Assembly: GCA_033032865.1 (NCBI GenBank)
Contig: JAWHQI010000004.1
Span: forward strand, 22,922,001 to 22,986,000
Direction: 5' to 3'
Origin: Dactylorhiza incarnata
Taxonomy: Eukaryota > Streptophyta > Magnoliopsida > Asparagales > Orchidaceae
DNA length: 64,000 nucleotides
This document shows positions 21,032 through 33,364 of the stretch, piece after piece (the stretch's first letter is position 1; every line of letters begins with the position of its first letter). Position numbers and translations under genes: made by a program. The notes beneath the pieces were generated by a model. It saw only the letters and a program-made list of their open reading frames with translations, had not been told where the DNA came from and did no database searches.

Positions 21032-22176
21032 TTATGGATAAAAACGTTTCAAGTCATCCCCACTTCTGGCCCAGCCGAGGGGTACCCCTTCCACATCCCG
21101 GAGGTGGTACCCGCCTGACTTTAGCACTTCACTTACAATATATGGGCCCTCCCAGTTTGGATTGAGCTTACCTACCGTGGCCCCCCTTCCGGCCGCATCA
21201 ACCTTCTTTAGTACCAAGTCCCCCTTCTGGAAATGTTTTACTCGGATATATTTGTCAAAGTACTTGTCCATCCGCCTTTTCACTTCCTCCTGCCTAACGG
21301 TGGCCAGGTCTCGGAGTTCCTCCACTAGGTCCAAAGACAATCTTTGGCCTTCTTCGTTGTTCGCTCTCCATTCTTCACCTCCTTCCCCTGCGACGACCAC
21401 TCTAGGTGTCTTGACTTCAAACTCGACCGGTAGGACAGCCTCGGATCCGTGGGATAGCCTGAAGGGGGTCTCTCCGGTGGCTGTGTTTGGGGTGGTCCTC
21501 AGTGCCCAGAGGACCGAGGTAAGTTGCTCCACCCAACTCCCTCTGAGGTTCTCGATCTTCTTCTTGAGAAGGTTTACTATAATTTTGTTCGCCGCCTCCA
21601 CTTGCCCATTGCTCCTTGGGTTGTGGACCGACGCGAACCTGAGATCTATGCCGAGCTGAGTACAAAAGCTAACGAACTCGTCACTGGCAAACTACGGCCC
21701 GTTATCCGTGACAACGGCAAGAGGAAGCCCGTGCCTGCAAATAATCTCGCCCCAAACGAAATTCTTTACCACTTAGGAGGTTACCTTAGCGAGGGCCTTC
21801 GCTTCGATCCACTTAGAGAAATAATCCACCATCACCAGCAGGAACTTTCTCTGGCCGCTCGCCTGAGGGAAAGGTCCCATCAAATCCAAACCCCATATCG
21901 CAAAGGGCCAGGGGGCTGTGATCGTCCGGAGCCTCTGAGCAGGCAGGAGCTATGGGGGGCGTAGAGTTGGCACTTGGAGCACCTCCTGGAGAACTCGGAA
22001 ACATCCTTGCTGAGGGTGGGCCAAAAGTAGCCTTGCCTCAGAACTCTTCCTTCCAGGGTCCTGCTTCCTGAGTGGCAGCCACACTCTCCTGAATGGATCT
22101 CTTCCAGGACCCTCAGGGCTTCCTCCTCCGAGACACAACGGGCCAGGAGCCCCGAGAGGGTCTTTCTATACATCAC
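21032..22176 (-). pseudogene. Integrase of B
   Basis: The N-terminal zinc-binding region has SGECGCHSG, LRQGYFWPTL and CSKCQLYAP (near 22100-21960). The core follows with WGLDLMGPFP and YFSKWIEAKA, then VVTDNGP; C-terminal of that are VHNPRSNGQVEAANK, WALRTTPNTATGETPF and GKLNPNWEGPYIV. These supply the D, D and E of the DDE site that joins the cDNA to the chromosome. Breaks: at least two frameshifts near 21960-21900, a TAA at 21773-21775 and a TAG at 21692-21694, both where Gln is expected. It ends at 21032. Confidence 0.88.
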
Positions 22177-22806
22177 CCTGCATGCAAGGAGTAGTAAGCT
22201 GATTTATACCTGAGTCGCCGCTTGTCGGCCTTACCTTCAGGGAACTTCCTTATTGTTAAGTAGGTGATGAAGGGATCCATCCACGACACCCGCTGGTCCA
22301 CCTCCATCATCTCCCCCTCCTCGATGGAGGGTCGAAAGAGCTCCGACACCGTTCCCCCAGCCCGGGGACCAAACTTGGCTAGGAGGTCCGCCTGGGTGCT
22401 TTCTCCTCTTGGGATGTGTTTGATGGAGAAGGTGCGAAACTGTCCCACTATCCCTTTAACCTTCTCCAGGTACCGTTGGAGAGTCGGTTCTTTGACTTCG
22501 AATTCCCCCCTGATCTGGCACGCCACCACCATGGAGTCCGTCAAGACCTCCACGTCCTGCACCCCTAATTTTTGTGCCAAGCGGAGGCCTGCTATCACGG
22601 CCTCATACTCGGCTTGGTTATTGGAAAGGGGGAAGTGGATGTTTATCGCTTGCTCTATCTTGGTTTCTTGGGGACTTACCAACACCACTCCTCCTCCGAA
22701 GGAATGCTTTCCTGACGCACCATCGACCAACATCTTCCAAGCCATCGGATGGGGTACTTCAGATTCATCTAACTCGGTCATGTAGTCGGCCATGAAATCC
22801 GCCACT
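22173..22806 (-). pseudogene. Second (archaeal-type) RNase H domain of B
   Basis: MLVDGASGKHSFGGGVVLVSP, NNQAEYEAVIAGLRLAQKLG and VLTDSMVVACQIRGEF give the Asp, Glu, Asp pattern of RNase H. The domain follows the ordinary RNase H and is a hallmark of Tat elements. The frame DFMADYM at the 5' end continues ISVKAQA on the far side of element C, which shows that C inserted within this coding sequence. The region after it (ELFRPSIEEGE, WMDPFITYL) leads into integrase. Confidence 0.88.
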
Positions 22807-22811
22807 GCCTG

Positions 22812-24480
22812 TGTTGATTATAATTCCGCTTGCACGAAATAAAATCCGAACTAGCAATCCGAGAAGGCAAGTATACCTATCGAACTGTAGTATAGGAACG
22901 CAAGTGTCGTATTAAAATCCGAGAACCGTTGATTACTTATACTCAAACGAATTACTATTATTTTATCTTAATAATTTTTTTGGATGGTTTTGTCTGCTAG
23001 GTTAAAATAAAAGTTGGATATAAGTACGGCTAAACGATGATTAAGAAATAGCACTCGATCTTGACTTACTTCGGCCTAAGTTGATCAAAATTCAAAAGCA
23101 AACTTAAAACTTAATAAAGTAAGGGCAGCTTGACCGTGGGGGTTCCTATAGTTTGAACATGCTTCTCTCGAAGATATGCCCAACTGAGTTTAGGAAAATC
23201 CGACCGAACTCTCGTCCCGTATTCGAATACCTAAAACTCGCTTTAAGTGGTGAACCCCGCTATTGGGTTTTACTCCAATCCAGGAGATTTACGTCATTCT
23301 CTCTCGAGAAATGTGTGTAACTCTCTTTACTCTTAAGTGCTCACTTCAGACTATCGGCCTCTCGGCTAGCCAAGAATGAAAGCAAAGGTGGGGATTATAT
23401 ATCGATAATATAGCTCCACTCAATTTTAATTAAGAGTAAATCTAAGGCCCAACACTTTAGAAAGTGAAAGAAGACTAAAGGATCATAACTTGATCAACTC
23501 ATCCTCAGATCATCAAGATCGAGTACTATGAGGATTTAGTTACTCATGGTGGAGGGGTAGGAGAGAGAAATGATGAAGATTTTAAGAGAACAAAAACATA
23601 CCATTTTTATTAAATAAAAGTTCAACTGAGATTACAATTGCATGGAAAGGCTACTATAAAAGGAAATTACAAAGGCATTACAACATTCATATGAAAACTA
23701 GAAAAGGAAATGCATTGAAATAAGAGAGAGAGAGAGAGAGAAAGAGAATAAAATGACATGGAAAACACTGAAAATAGAGTAGTAGCACTAGTTTTCTCTC
23801 CAAAAACTGAATGAGGAAAGCTTGGAGGTCATTTCAATTTATAGAATTTTTTCTGCCTCGGTCATGCCCTCAGTCACGCCCGTGACTAAGGGCGTGACAT
23901 TGTTTAATCAATTCTGCGGCTTGTATCAGGTTCGGCGCACGATTCTGACGCGATTTGATGGGTCACGCCCTAGGTCACGCCCGTGACTGAGGGCGTGACC
24001 ATTTCGGTGGTTAGCTCGGGTCATGGGCGCTGGCGGCGATCATGGGCGCTGGCGGCTGGCTGACGTGGCAGTCACGGGCGTGACTGGAAGCACGCCCGTG
24101 TAACAGTGGCGTGACCAATTCGGTGGTCAGCTGGTCGAATCTGAGCTGTTCACGGGCTGGTCACGGGCGTGGCTTGCGTGTCACGGGCGTGACTTGTGTG
24201 TCACGGCCGTGTACTTTGGGCGTGTCTGACCAGATCTTCTGAATTATGTTGGCAGCAGCTTAACTGGAAACAGCAACTTACACGCCCTAGGTCACGCCCG
24301 TGACTGAGGGCGTGACTTAGGAAATTTTGCATTTTTGACCTGAAAATTCAGAAAACTTAAGTTAGCACTAAAAATAGGAAAATGAACCAAAATTGCATTT
24401 AGGTAAGCAACAATAAGCAAAAAGTAAGAGTAAATATCCTAAAAATAACCTAATTAAACTAACTAGATTTAGCATTATCA
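22812..24480 (-). repeat. 3' LTR of C
   Basis: 1669 bp, paired with 31695-33359. It carries the GTCACGCCC palindrome cluster (23866-24315) and a GA microsatellite near 23726. No gene. Confidence 0.95.
23866..24315. repeat. GTCACGCCC/GGGCGTGAC palindrome cluster in C LTR
   Basis: GTCACGCCC and its complement GGGCGTGAC alternate many times. They make nested hairpins such as GGTCACGCCCT...AGGGCGTGACC around an inner GTCACGCCCGTGAC (about 23962-24001 and again near 24280-24315). The other LTR has the same cluster at about 32743-33195. Confidence 0.88.
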
Positions 24481-26225
24481 AATTCCCCCAAGCTTACACT
24501 TTGCTTGTCCCCAAGCAAAGAAATATGCTTTAGCTAATAAAATAAAATGACTAATCAAAAAGATTTAATTATGCTAAACACGAGTACCTTGCGAAATTCC
24601 AAGTAGGGAGAATAGTGAAAAGGAAACCTAAAATAAGTACTTTATTTAAGCTTAATTTTTATACCCTTTACTAACAAAAATTAATCATCCAAAATTTTTA
24701 ACTAAAAAGTTTTTATAATAAAATTGAGCAAAGTAACAAGTGAGATAGTGCATTGAATTGTTACTAAACCCTAAGAGACAAATTATAACTATATCATTCT
24801 AAGAACAAGAATCTAAATTCATACCCAAGACTTAACTATTCTACTTTTCTTCTTTACTTAGCTAAAGCAAATTTAGGAGCATGAATCAAGAGGACTTTAT
24901 TAGGACCGAAATGTTTGGTTTAGGCATATGAATTGGAATGGGAATCGAAGATAAAAGTGATTGCTATAATCACACTAAACCATAAACATGAGTTTTATAA
25001 AATTTCCGATATGAATGATAAGAGGCAATCCTTCATTATAAGCATATAGCATATTTTCTTTCTTTCTCTTTCATAGCCATTTTTTTTTTCTTTTTTTTTT
25101 TTTTGAAATTTTGGCAAAGATAACTAATACAAATATGCTTAAAATATCTCCTTTTTGAGCAAATTCTTTTCTTTGAAGCTCTCCATGCAATAAACCAATC
25201 ACACTCTTTTAGAAATTTAAATAAAACTCAAAGTGTTAGTGTGATTCAAATAGGTTTGGAAATTTTGGCTTTGGTGAAAAATTTGATAAGTGGAGGTGAC
25301 AATAAAACATGGGAAAAGGCTCAAAAGATGCTAACAAAGGGTTTCTTTTTAAGGGTTGGCATGAAGGCTCAAACTTAAAACAAAAAATGGCCTAAATCAT
25401 TTTCATTGCTCTCTAAATTTAGATAAAGCATGAGTTTTGAAGGATTTCAAAAAGTAAGCCCTAGATATTAAATAAAGACTAATGAACTTATCCTGAAAAT
25501 AAGAATAATAAGCGTCTAGGATTATTCACATTTACTACACAAATCAAAAGTTAACCTTGCAAAATATATCTAAAAATGAAGAGAAAATAGTGGATGAAGA
25601 ATTTTTACGAAAGTAAAGAAGATAAAAGAGAAAACGATAAGGAAAGTACAAGATTTTAGAAAAAACTTTTTAGATTAACATGCTAACTAGAATTAGAACA
25701 CTACATGAGTCAACAATTTACTTGTGAAACATAATTAAAAGTAGGATTAGAAATTTTGAAATTAACTAAGGCTATATAAGATATTTTGGGAAAAACAAAA
25801 CATAAAGCAAGGGGTACTATTGATTTTACCAAAATCTAATTTAGACTACTAAAAGAAAAGAAGACATTCTCCCCCAAGCTTACGATAGACATTGTCCTCA
25901 ATGGAAAAGGAGAGTGAAGGAAGGGGTAATTAAAACTGAAAAACTGAAACAGGCACTTCCCTGGATTTATGGGCTTGAACGGGTGTGTGATGCCGCTCCC
26001 CCTTGCTGGCGCTTTGAATCTTCATGAAATATTATCTTGAATTTTTCTTGAAACCAGCAATGTTGAAACAGGCGATCGCCGAAGTTGAGAGTATCAGAGC
26101 CATCCAGGGCCAAAAAATTTAAAACAACAATTTTAAAAACCTTGGGTTGCCTCCCAAGAGCGCCCTCTGTTTAATGTCGTTTGAGCTCGACTAAAAGAAT
26201 ATAGTTCAAAAGTTAATCCAAATTA
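24481..26225 (-). other. Gene-free region between pol and 3' LTR of C
   Basis: No credible ORF on either strand. AGCTTGGGGGA-type polypurine tracts (element strand) occur twice: next to the LTR (24481-24495) and at 25869-25882. There is a poly-T/C stretch near 25080-25105. Athila elements often have an env-like ORF here; this copy does not. Confidence 0.65.
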
Positions 26226-28580
26226 TTACAGTCCAGACAAAAGAAGTTTTTCATTGTCCATGTCAACATTGTCACCAAAAAAATAAAGTTTTAGACGATG
26301 CCCATTAACCTTGAAATCACCCTTATCTGGGTGTGATATCAAAACAGTTCCATACGGATAAACTTCCTTTACATTAAAAGGACCTGACCATCTAGATTTT
26401 AATTTTCCAGGAAATAAACGTAGACGAGAATTATAAAGTAATACTTGGTCTCCTGGTTTAAATGTTTTCGGGAGCCTTAAATTTTTATCGTGAAAGCATT
26501 TCGTTCGTTCCTTATATAATTTATTATTTTCATACGCATTGGAGCGCCACTCATCGAGTTCGTTGAGTTGGAATTTTCGAAGATCGGCGGTGGAGTGGGG
26601 ATCAAAATTTAAAAATTTAAGGGCCCAGAAAGCACGATGTTCTAATTCGACCGGTAAATGGCACGATTTCCCATATACTAACCGATACGGTGTACAACCG
26701 ATGGCGGTCTTGTACGCTGTTCGGTAAGCCCAAAGAGCATCGTCTAATTTATGTGACCAGTCTTTACATGAGGTGGAAACAGTTTTTTCTAAAATACGTT
26801 TGATTTCTCTATTCACTACCTCGACCTGGCCGTTAGTTTGGGGGTGGTAAGCAGTTGAAAGCTTATGTGTAACGCCATATTTTAAAAGTGTTTTTGCAAA
26901 TTGTGCATTACAAAAGTGCGAACCCCTGTCACTAACGATGGCCCTAGGAGTACCGAATCGAGAAAATAATTTTTTTAAGAAAATAATAACGACTCGGGAG
27001 TCATTAGTAGGAAGAGCTTGGGCCTCTGCCCATCGAGACACGTAGTCTACCGCAACTAAAATGTATTTATTACCATGGCTAGAAGGAAGAGGACCTACAA
27101 AATCTATTCCCCAAAGGTCGAAAACTTCGCACTCGAGGAAATAATTTTGCAACATTTCATTTTTATTTGAGATATTTCCGGTCCGTTGGCAGCTATCGCA
27201 CCGTCTCACAAACGATTGGGCATCTTTAAAAAGGCTAGGCCAATAAAAGCCTGCACTAAGTACTTTGTGAGCGGTCCGATTGGCTTGATAGTGCCCACCA
27301 GTCGGTCCTTCGTGTAAGTGTTTGAAAATATTTTGTCCTTCTTCGAAAGAAACACATCTCCTTATTACTTGGTCTGCACAAACTCGAAACAGATACGGGT
27401 CCTCCCAAAAATAATTCTTCAGGTCAGAGAAGAATTTCTTCTTTTGCTGATAGGAAAATTCTTTTGGGAGGACTCGAGCTACTAAGTAGTTGGCGAAGTT
27501 TGCAAACCAAGGAGAAGGAGTAGTGTTGATTGATAATAACTTCTCGTCGGGAAAATAATCATTAAAAGTTTGTTCATTTAAATCTTCAATAAATGGGTTA
27601 TCTAATCGTGAAAGATGGTCCGCGGCCAAATTCTCAGCCCCCTTTTTATCTCGGATTTCCAAGTCGAACTCCTGGAGGAGTAAGACCCAGCGAAGTAAGC
27701 GTGGTTTGGCATCTGGTTTAGAAAGTAAATATTTGAGGGCCGAGTGGTCCGTAAAAACAATAATTTTTGAAAGTGTAATATAAGGTCGAAATTTGTCGAA
27801 TGCAAAAATAACTGCTAATAATTCTTTCTCCGTTGTGGTATAGTTCGCTTGCGCGGATGTAAGTGTTTTACTTGCGTAGAAAATAGGGTGGAAGTTTTTA
27901 GATATACGTTGACCTAAGACGGCTCCCACCGCAAAGCTACTTGCATCGCACATGATTTCGAATGGAAGGTCCCAGATTGGAGCTATCATAATTGGCGCAT
28001 TTATTAGCTTATTTTTGATTAATTGAAAAGCAGATAAGCATGTATCATCAAAAATAAATGGAGTGTCTTTTTCTAAAAGATGAGTGAGTGGTTTGGTAAT
28101 TTTCGAAAAATCTTTTATAAACCGTCGGTAAAAACCGGCATGTCCTAGAAAGCTTCTTATGGCCTTAACGTTGGTTGGCGGTGGCAGTTTTTCGATCACT
28201 TCTATTTTTGCTTCATCGACCTCAATTCCTCTTGCTGATATCTTATGACCTAAAACCAATCCCTCCCGTACCATGAAATGACATTTTTCCCAGTTCAGGG
28301 CGAGATTGGTCTCCTCACACCGTTCTAACACTTTTTCTAAATTTTCTAAACAAAAATCGAAGGAATCACCAAACACGGAAAAGTCGTCCATAAATACCTC
28401 CATAATACTTTCTACGTACTTGTCGAAAATGGCCAACATACACCGTTGAAATGTTGCCGGCGCATTACATAAGCCAAACGGCATTCTTCGATAGGCGAAG
28501 GTGCCGAAAGGACAAGTAAACGTCGTTTTCCTCCTGGTCCTCGGGCGAGATGGGAATTTGGAAGTAGCCCGAGAGACCAT
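26226..28580 (-). CDS. pol of C: RT (rest), RNase H, integrase
   Basis: 784 codons in one open frame. RT continues with [20 protein letters not shown] and the active-site box [11 protein letters not shown] (FMDD, the Athila form). RNase H has [14 protein letters not shown] and [10 protein letters not shown]. Integrase has a HHCC region ([25 protein letters not shown]), [29 protein letters not shown] and [17 protein letters not shown], giving the DDE residues. The chromo-like end has [14 protein letters not shown] and [17 protein letters not shown]. The frame is offset by one base from the upstream ORF near 28530, so a full polyprotein would need that shift corrected. I see nothing else broken. 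Confidence 0.93.
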   Translation of the reverse strand: MVSRATSKFPSRPRTRRKTTFTCPFGTFAYRRMPFGLCNAPATFQRCMLAIFDKYVESIMEVFMDDFSVFGDSFDFCLENLEKVLERCEETNLALNWEKCHFMVREGLVLGHKISARGIEVDEAKIEVIEKLPPPTNVKAIRSFLGHAGFYRRFIKDFSKITKPLTHLLEKDTPFIFDDTCLSAFQLIKNKLINAPIMIAPIWDLPFEIMCDASSFAVGAVLGQRISKNFHPIFYASKTLTSAQANYTTTEKELLAVIFAFDKFRPYITLSKIIVFTDHSALKYLLSKPDAKPRLLRWVLLLQEFDLEIRDKKGAENLAADHLSRLDNPFIEDLNEQTFNDYFPDEKLLSINTTPSPWFANFANYLVARVLPKEFSYQQKKKFFSDLKNYFWEDPYLFRVCADQVIRRCVSFEEGQNIFKHLHEGPTGGHYQANRTAHKVLSAGFYWPSLFKDAQSFVRRCDSCQRTGNISNKNEMLQNYFLECEVFDLWGIDFVGPLPSSHGNKYILVAVDYVSRWAEAQALPTNDSRVVIIFLKKLFSRFGTPRAIVSDRGSHFCNAQFAKTLLKYGVTHKLSTAYHPQTNGQVEVVNREIKRILEKTVSTSCKDWSHKLDDALWAYRTAYKTAIGCTPYRLVYGKSCHLPVELEHRAFWALKFLNFDPHSTADLRKFQLNELDEWRSNAYENNKLYKERTKCFHDKNLRLPKTFKPGDQVLLYNSRLRLFPGKLKSRWSGPFNVKEVYPYGTVLISHPDKGDFKVNGHRLKLYFFGDNVDMDNEKLLLSGL

Positions 28581-31383
28581 CGAGAAAACAATAAAAGCTA
28601 TGGCCGGATAATCGTTCTAAGATTTGATCGATGAATGGCAAGGGGAAATGGTCCTTGCGGGTGGCGTCGTTCAATTTGCGATAATCAATACACATACGCC
28701 ACCCAGTCACCGTCCGTGTTGGGATTAAGTCATTATTATCATTTAACACTACCGTGATACCTCCTTTTTTAGGAACTACTTGAACGGGACTTACCCATTT
28801 GCTATCTGAAATTGGATAGATAATTCCTGCGTCTAATAATTTCACGACCTCACCCTTTACTACTTCTTTCATGTTTGGGTTTAATCGGCATTGAGGTTGG
28901 ATAGAATTTTGTGAATTATCTTCCATTAGAATTTTGTGCATGCAGAAAGATGGACTTATGCCCTTAATATCAGAAATCTGCCAAGCAATTGCTTGGCGGT
29001 GTTTTTGTAAAACTTTTAGCAATTTGGCATTTTCAGATCCACTTAAATAGGCCGACACTATTACTGGTAACTTAGAGTCTTTTTCTAAAAATTCATATTT
29101 TAGATGCTTGGGTAGTTCTTTAAGTTCTAAAGTGGGAGGTTCTTCGTATGAAGATTTGAAAGACTTTTCTTTTTCAAAAGTAATTTCTTCAAAAATTTTT
29201 GATTTAATTTGAAAATTTGAGGGGGCGGGAGCAATGGCCATTTTCATTTCTTGTAATATTTCAGTGGAGGTGTTTGAAGATGAACAAAAAGAAGAAGAAC
29301 CAGTTTCAGAAATACAAAAAGAAGGGTCTTCACTTAACACATCTAAGAAAAAACACGAATCGTCATTTTCTAGGGTATTTTTCATAGAGGGTGTTATGGA
29401 GAAGGTTACTTCATCATCTCCAACTCGGAGGAATAGCTTACCATTACTCACATCAATGATAGCACGGGAGGTGGCAAGGAAGGGGCGGCCAAGGATTAGG
29501 GGAACCTCGACATCCTCTTCAATGTCCAAAATGACAAAATCCACCGGGAAGATGAATTTGTCTACTTTTACGAGCACGTCCTCCACAATTCCCAGCGGAT
29601 ATTTTATCGTCCTATCTGCTAGTTGTATACTCATACGTGTGGGGCTAAGGGTGCCCACTCCTAACTTTTTAAACAAGGAGAATGGCATTAAGTTGACGCT
29701 TGCTCCTAAGTCGGCCAACGCGTTCTTTACAAATAGATCACCAAAGAGGCACGGGATAGAAAAACTACCTGGATCGTTAGCCTTTTTCGGTAATTTATTT
29801 GTTAGGACGGCGGAACACTCAGCATTTAAAGTTACGTGCGATAGATTTTCTAGCTTTTTCTTATTAGTTAGAAGATCCTTCAGGTACTTAGCGTACTTGG
29901 GCATTTGTGATATCGCTTCATGGAAGGGCAAATTGATGTGTATTTGCTTAAACATTTCCAGGAAGCGATGATATTGATCATCTAATTTTTCCTTGTTGAG
30001 TTGAGATGGATAAGGCGGGGCGGGGTTGTTTTTGAAAATATGAGGTGGAGTGATAAAATCTGTTTGAGTGAGTGGTGTTTTTAAAATAGGGGCGGATCTT
30101 GCCTCGGGCTCTTCGCTAACCGGACCGGATACTTGCTTTCCACTCCGAAGAGTTACAGCTTTCGCTTGCTCTTTCGGGTTGGGCTCGGTGTTAGCGGGAA
30201 GAGTCCCGGGCGGTCGCTCGGATATTATTTTGGCGAGCTGCCCGATTTGGTTTTCTAGATTTTTAACGGATCCGGCTAAGTTCCGGACGGTTGCTTCGTT
30301 CGTACTTATATATTTTGAAAACATCTCCTCCAAAGATGGAGGTTTTTGAAAGTTAACAAGGGGTGGAGGTGGTGTAAATTCATTTTGTAGAGGTGGGCGA
30401 GTTGTGTTTGCAGGATTACTCCAAGAAAAGTTCGGGTGATTACGCAGCGCAGGATTATAATTATTCGGTAACTGAAAACCAGGTGCATGAAAATTAGAAG
30501 CAGAATAATTATTATAAGCATTTCTATTGCCTACGAAATCAGCTTGTTCGGAGGTGGCTTTTGCGAATTCCCAAACCTGAGGTGCGGAAGGAGCATTCAT
30601 TTCGGATATCTTTTTGCTAAGCATTTCCACTTGTAGTGCCAGCTGGGAGATGTTATCCACTTCGTACATACCTGCAGGTTTGTTTGGGCGGGATCTTGGC
30701 ACATTCCACTGATAGGTGTTCATGGCCATATCCTCAAATAGTTCAAGAGCGGCTTCCGGGGTTTTGTTATTTAAGGTACCACCGGAAGCGGCGTCTATCA
30801 TTTGCTTAGTATGTTGATTTAGCCCGTTATAAAATGTCTGCACTTGTAACCATACAGGCAGAGCGTGATGAGGGCAGCGTCTTAAGAATTCTTTATACCT
30901 TTCCCAGGTATCATAAAGCGTTTCAGAATCTATTTGGCAAAAAGAAGAAATATCATTTCTAAGCTTAGCAGTTTTCGCAGGTGGAAAATACTTAGTTAGA
31001 AATTTTTCAGTTAACTGGGCCCAAGTGGTGATAGAACCTCTAGGTAGAGTTGACAACCACTGCTTAGCCTTTGTTCTTAAAGAAAATGGGAAGAGTCTTA
31101 GCCTAATTGCATCATCCGTAACACCATTTATTTTGAAGGTGTCACAGATTTCAAGGAAGCTAGCAATATGTGCATTCGGATCTTCATCTTGTAATCCGTC
31201 GAACTGCACGTATTGCTGCACCATGTGAATTATGCTTGGCTTTAGTTCGAAATTATTATTATTTATGGCAGGGCGGACTATACTAGTTTCCGTCCCTTCC
31301 AGGTTAGGTCTTGCATAATGGGACATAGTCCATTCAGGGGCCGCAACCATGTTGGGGACTTCATTTTGGTTAGGTTCGCCCAT
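28465..31383 (-). CDS. gag-protease-RT start of C
   Basis: 972 codons from [12 protein letters not shown]. The gag capsid region (about residues 50-230) has [34 protein letters not shown] and [17 protein letters not shown], typical of Athila. [10 protein letters not shown] marks the linker near residue 410. The protease has [17 protein letters not shown], with Asp-Leu-Gly as the active-site triad form of this lineage, and [14 protein letters not shown] begins with [33 protein letters not shown] and [20 protein letters not shown]. The frame ends after [10 protein letters not shown], owing to one extra G in the GAGGAAAAC run near 28528-28534. There is no zinc knuckle that I can see. 31384-31670 is leader without a gene. 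Confidence 0.93.
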   Translation of the reverse strand: MGEPNQNEVPNMVAAPEWTMSHYARPNLEGTETSIVRPAINNNNFELKPSIIHMVQQYVQFDGLQDEDPNAHIASFLEICDTFKINGVTDDAIRLRLFPFSLRTKAKQWLSTLPRGSITTWAQLTEKFLTKYFPPAKTAKLRNDISSFCQIDSETLYDTWERYKEFLRRCPHHALPVWLQVQTFYNGLNQHTKQMIDAASGGTLNNKTPEAALELFEDMAMNTYQWNVPRSRPNKPAGMYEVDNISQLALQVEMLSKKISEMNAPSAPQVWEFAKATSEQADFVGNRNAYNNYSASNFHAPGFQLPNNYNPALRNHPNFSWSNPANTTRPPLQNEFTPPPPLVNFQKPPSLEEMFSKYISTNEATVRNLAGSVKNLENQIGQLAKIISERPPGTLPANTEPNPKEQAKAVTLRSGKQVSGPVSEEPEARSAPILKTPLTQTDFITPPHIFKNNPAPPYPSQLNKEKLDDQYHRFLEMFKQIHINLPFHEAISQMPKYAKYLKDLLTNKKKLENLSHVTLNAECSAVLTNKLPKKANDPGSFSIPCLFGDLFVKNALADLGASVNLMPFSLFKKLGVGTLSPTRMSIQLADRTIKYPLGIVEDVLVKVDKFIFPVDFVILDIEEDVEVPLILGRPFLATSRAIIDVSNGKLFLRVGDDEVTFSITPSMKNTLENDDSCFFLDVLSEDPSFCISETGSSSFCSSSNTSTEILQEMKMAIAPAPSNFQIKSKIFEEITFEKEKSFKSSYEEPPTLELKELPKHLKYEFLEKDSKLPVIVSAYLSGSENAKLLKVLQKHRQAIAWQISDIKGISPSFCMHKILMEDNSQNSIQPQCRLNPNMKEVVKGEVVKLLDAGIIYPISDSKWVSPVQVVPKKGGITVVLNDNNDLIPTRTVTGWRMCIDYRKLNDATRKDHFPLPFIDQILERLSGHSFYCFLDGLSGYFQIPISPEDQEENDVYLSFRHLRLSKNAVWLM

Positions 31384-31670
31384 ATTAACAACCGACTCCG
31401 AATCCTCAGCCAGTTCTTGGAATGTAGGATCTTGAACTTACGATTTTCTCCGAAGAGTACGCTCAAGTTCTTGGTCCAAGTCTACAAGTTCTGACGGATT
31501 CGCTCGGGTCATAAGCTAGAAAGAGAGAAGGGAAAATAAGATTGAGAAATTCGAAAAAGGTCTCTCTTTTTTTTTTTTTTTGAATTAATTTTGTTTTTTC
31601 AAGAAAGAGGAGAAAAAAAAAGTGATAAAAGTAATAGATTCGTTCTTTCAAAATATCAACAAAATGCGAG

Positions 31671-31688
31671 TCCCCGGCAACGGCGCCA
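31671..31688 (-). other. Primer-binding site of C (tRNA-Asp)
   Basis: The plus-strand text TCCCCGGCAACGGCGCCA is exactly the 3' end of plant tRNA-Asp, CCA included. It lies 6 bp from the LTR boundary at 31695, as expected for Athila elements. Confidence 0.95.
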
Positions 31689-31694
31689 AAAACT

Positions 31695-33359
31695 TGTTGA
31701 TTATAATTCCGCTTGCACGAAATAAAATCCGAACTAGCAATCCGAGAAGGCAAGTATACCTATCGAACTGTAGTATAGGAACGCAAGTGTCGTATTAAAA
31801 TCCGAGAACCGTTGATTACTTATACTCAAACGAATTACGATTATTTTATCTTAATAATTTTTTTGGATGGTTTTGTCTGCTAGGTTAAAATAAAAGTTGG
31901 ATATAAGTACGGCTAAACGATGATTAAGAAATAGCACTCGATCTTGACTTACTTCGGCCTAAGTTGATCAAAATTCAAAAGCAAACTTAAAACTTAATAA
32001 AGTAAGGGCAGCTTGACCGTGGGGGTTCCTATAGTTTGAACATGCTTCTCTCGAAGATATGCCCAACTGAGTTTAGGAAAATCCGACCGAACTCTCGTCC
32101 CGTATTCGAATACCTAAAACTCGCTTTAAGTGGTGAACCCCGCTATTGGGTTTTACTCCAATCCAGGAGATTTACGTCATTCTCTCTCGAGAAATGTGTG
32201 TAACTCTCTTTACTCTTAAGTGCTCACTTCAGACTATCGGCCTCTCGGCTAGCCAAGAATGAAAGCAAAGGTGGGGATTATATATCGATAATATAGCTCC
32301 ACTCAATTTTAATTAAGAGTAAATCTAAGGCCCAACACTTTAGAAAGTGAAAGAAGACTAAAGGATCATAACTTGATCAACTCATCCTCAGATCATCAAG
32401 ATCGAGTACTATGAGGATTTAGTTACTCATGGTGGAGGGGTAGGAGAGAGAAATGATGAAGATTTTAAGAGAACAAAAACATACCATTTTTATTAAATAA
32501 AAGTTCAACTGAGATTACAATTGCATGGAAAGGCTACTATAAAAGGAAATTACAAAGGCATTACAACATTCATATGAAAACTAGAAAAGGAAATGCATTG
32601 AAATAAGAGAGAGAGAGAGAAAGAGAATAAAATGACATGGAAAACACTGAAAATAGAGTAGTAGCATTAGTTTTCTCTCCAAAAACTGAATGAGGAAAGC
32701 TTGGAGGTCATTTCAATTTATAGAATTTTTTCTGCCTCGGTCACGCCCTCAGTCACGCCCGTGACTAAGGGCGTGACATTGTTTAATCAATTCTGCGGCT
32801 TGTATCAGGTTCGGCGCACGATTCTGACGCGATTTGATGGGTCACGCCCTAGGTCACGCCCGTGACTGAGGGCGTGACCATTTCGGTGGTTAGCTCGGGT
32901 CATGGGCGCTGGCGGTGATCATGGGCGCTGGCGGCTGGCTGACGTGGCAGTCACGGGCGTGACTGGAAGCACGCCCGTGTAACAGTGGCGTGACCAATTC
33001 GGTGGTCAGCTGGTCGAATCTGAGCTGTTCACGGGCTGGTCACGGGCGTGGCTTGCGTGTCACGGGCGTGACTTGTGTGTCACGGCCGTGTACTTTGGGC
33101 GTGTCTGACCAGATCTTCTGAATTATGTTGGCAGCAGCTTAACTGGAAACAGCAACTTACACGCCCTAGGTCACGCCCGTGACTGAGGGCGTGACTTAGG
33201 AAATTTTGCATTTTTGACCTGAAAATTCAGAAAACTTAAGTTAGCACTAAAAATAGGAAAATGAACCAAAATTGCATTTAGGTAAGCAACAATAAGCAAA
33301 AAGTAAGAGTAAATATCCTAAAAATAACCTAATTAAACTAACTAGATTTAGCATTATCA
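31695..33359 (-). repeat. 5' LTR of C
   Basis: 1665 bp. On the element strand it starts TGATAATGC. A TATAAATT box lies at about 32714-32722 (minus), following the palindrome cluster at about 32743-33195. Confidence 0.95.
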
Positions 33360-33364
33360 GCCTG

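Larger units (their letters stand above)
22812..33359 (-). mobile_element. Element C: young, nearly intact Athila-type Ty3/gypsy
   Basis: LTRs 22812-24480 and 31695-33359 run TGATAATGC...AATCAACA on the element strand. The TSD is GCCTG (22807-22811 and 33360-33364). A perfect tRNA-Asp primer site follows the 5' LTR, and a TTGGGGGAATT polypurine tract precedes the 3' LTR. The gag-protease-RT-RNase H-integrase reading frame is complete except for one 1-bp insertion near 28530. I found only about four substitutions and one (GA)n length change between the LTRs by eye, so the insertion is recent. No env-like ORF is present in the 1.7 kb after pol. Confidence 0.95.

Noticed and set aside
29234..30349. 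Plus-strand ORFs of 245 and 93 aa opposite C gag
   Set aside because: They are shadows of the long minus-strand gag-protease frame; no TATA box, introns or motifs as seen for the antisense genes of B and F.
31671..31688. Perfect tRNA-Asp 3' end
   Set aside because: Only 18 bp match and they sit at the primer-site position of element C; not a tRNA gene.
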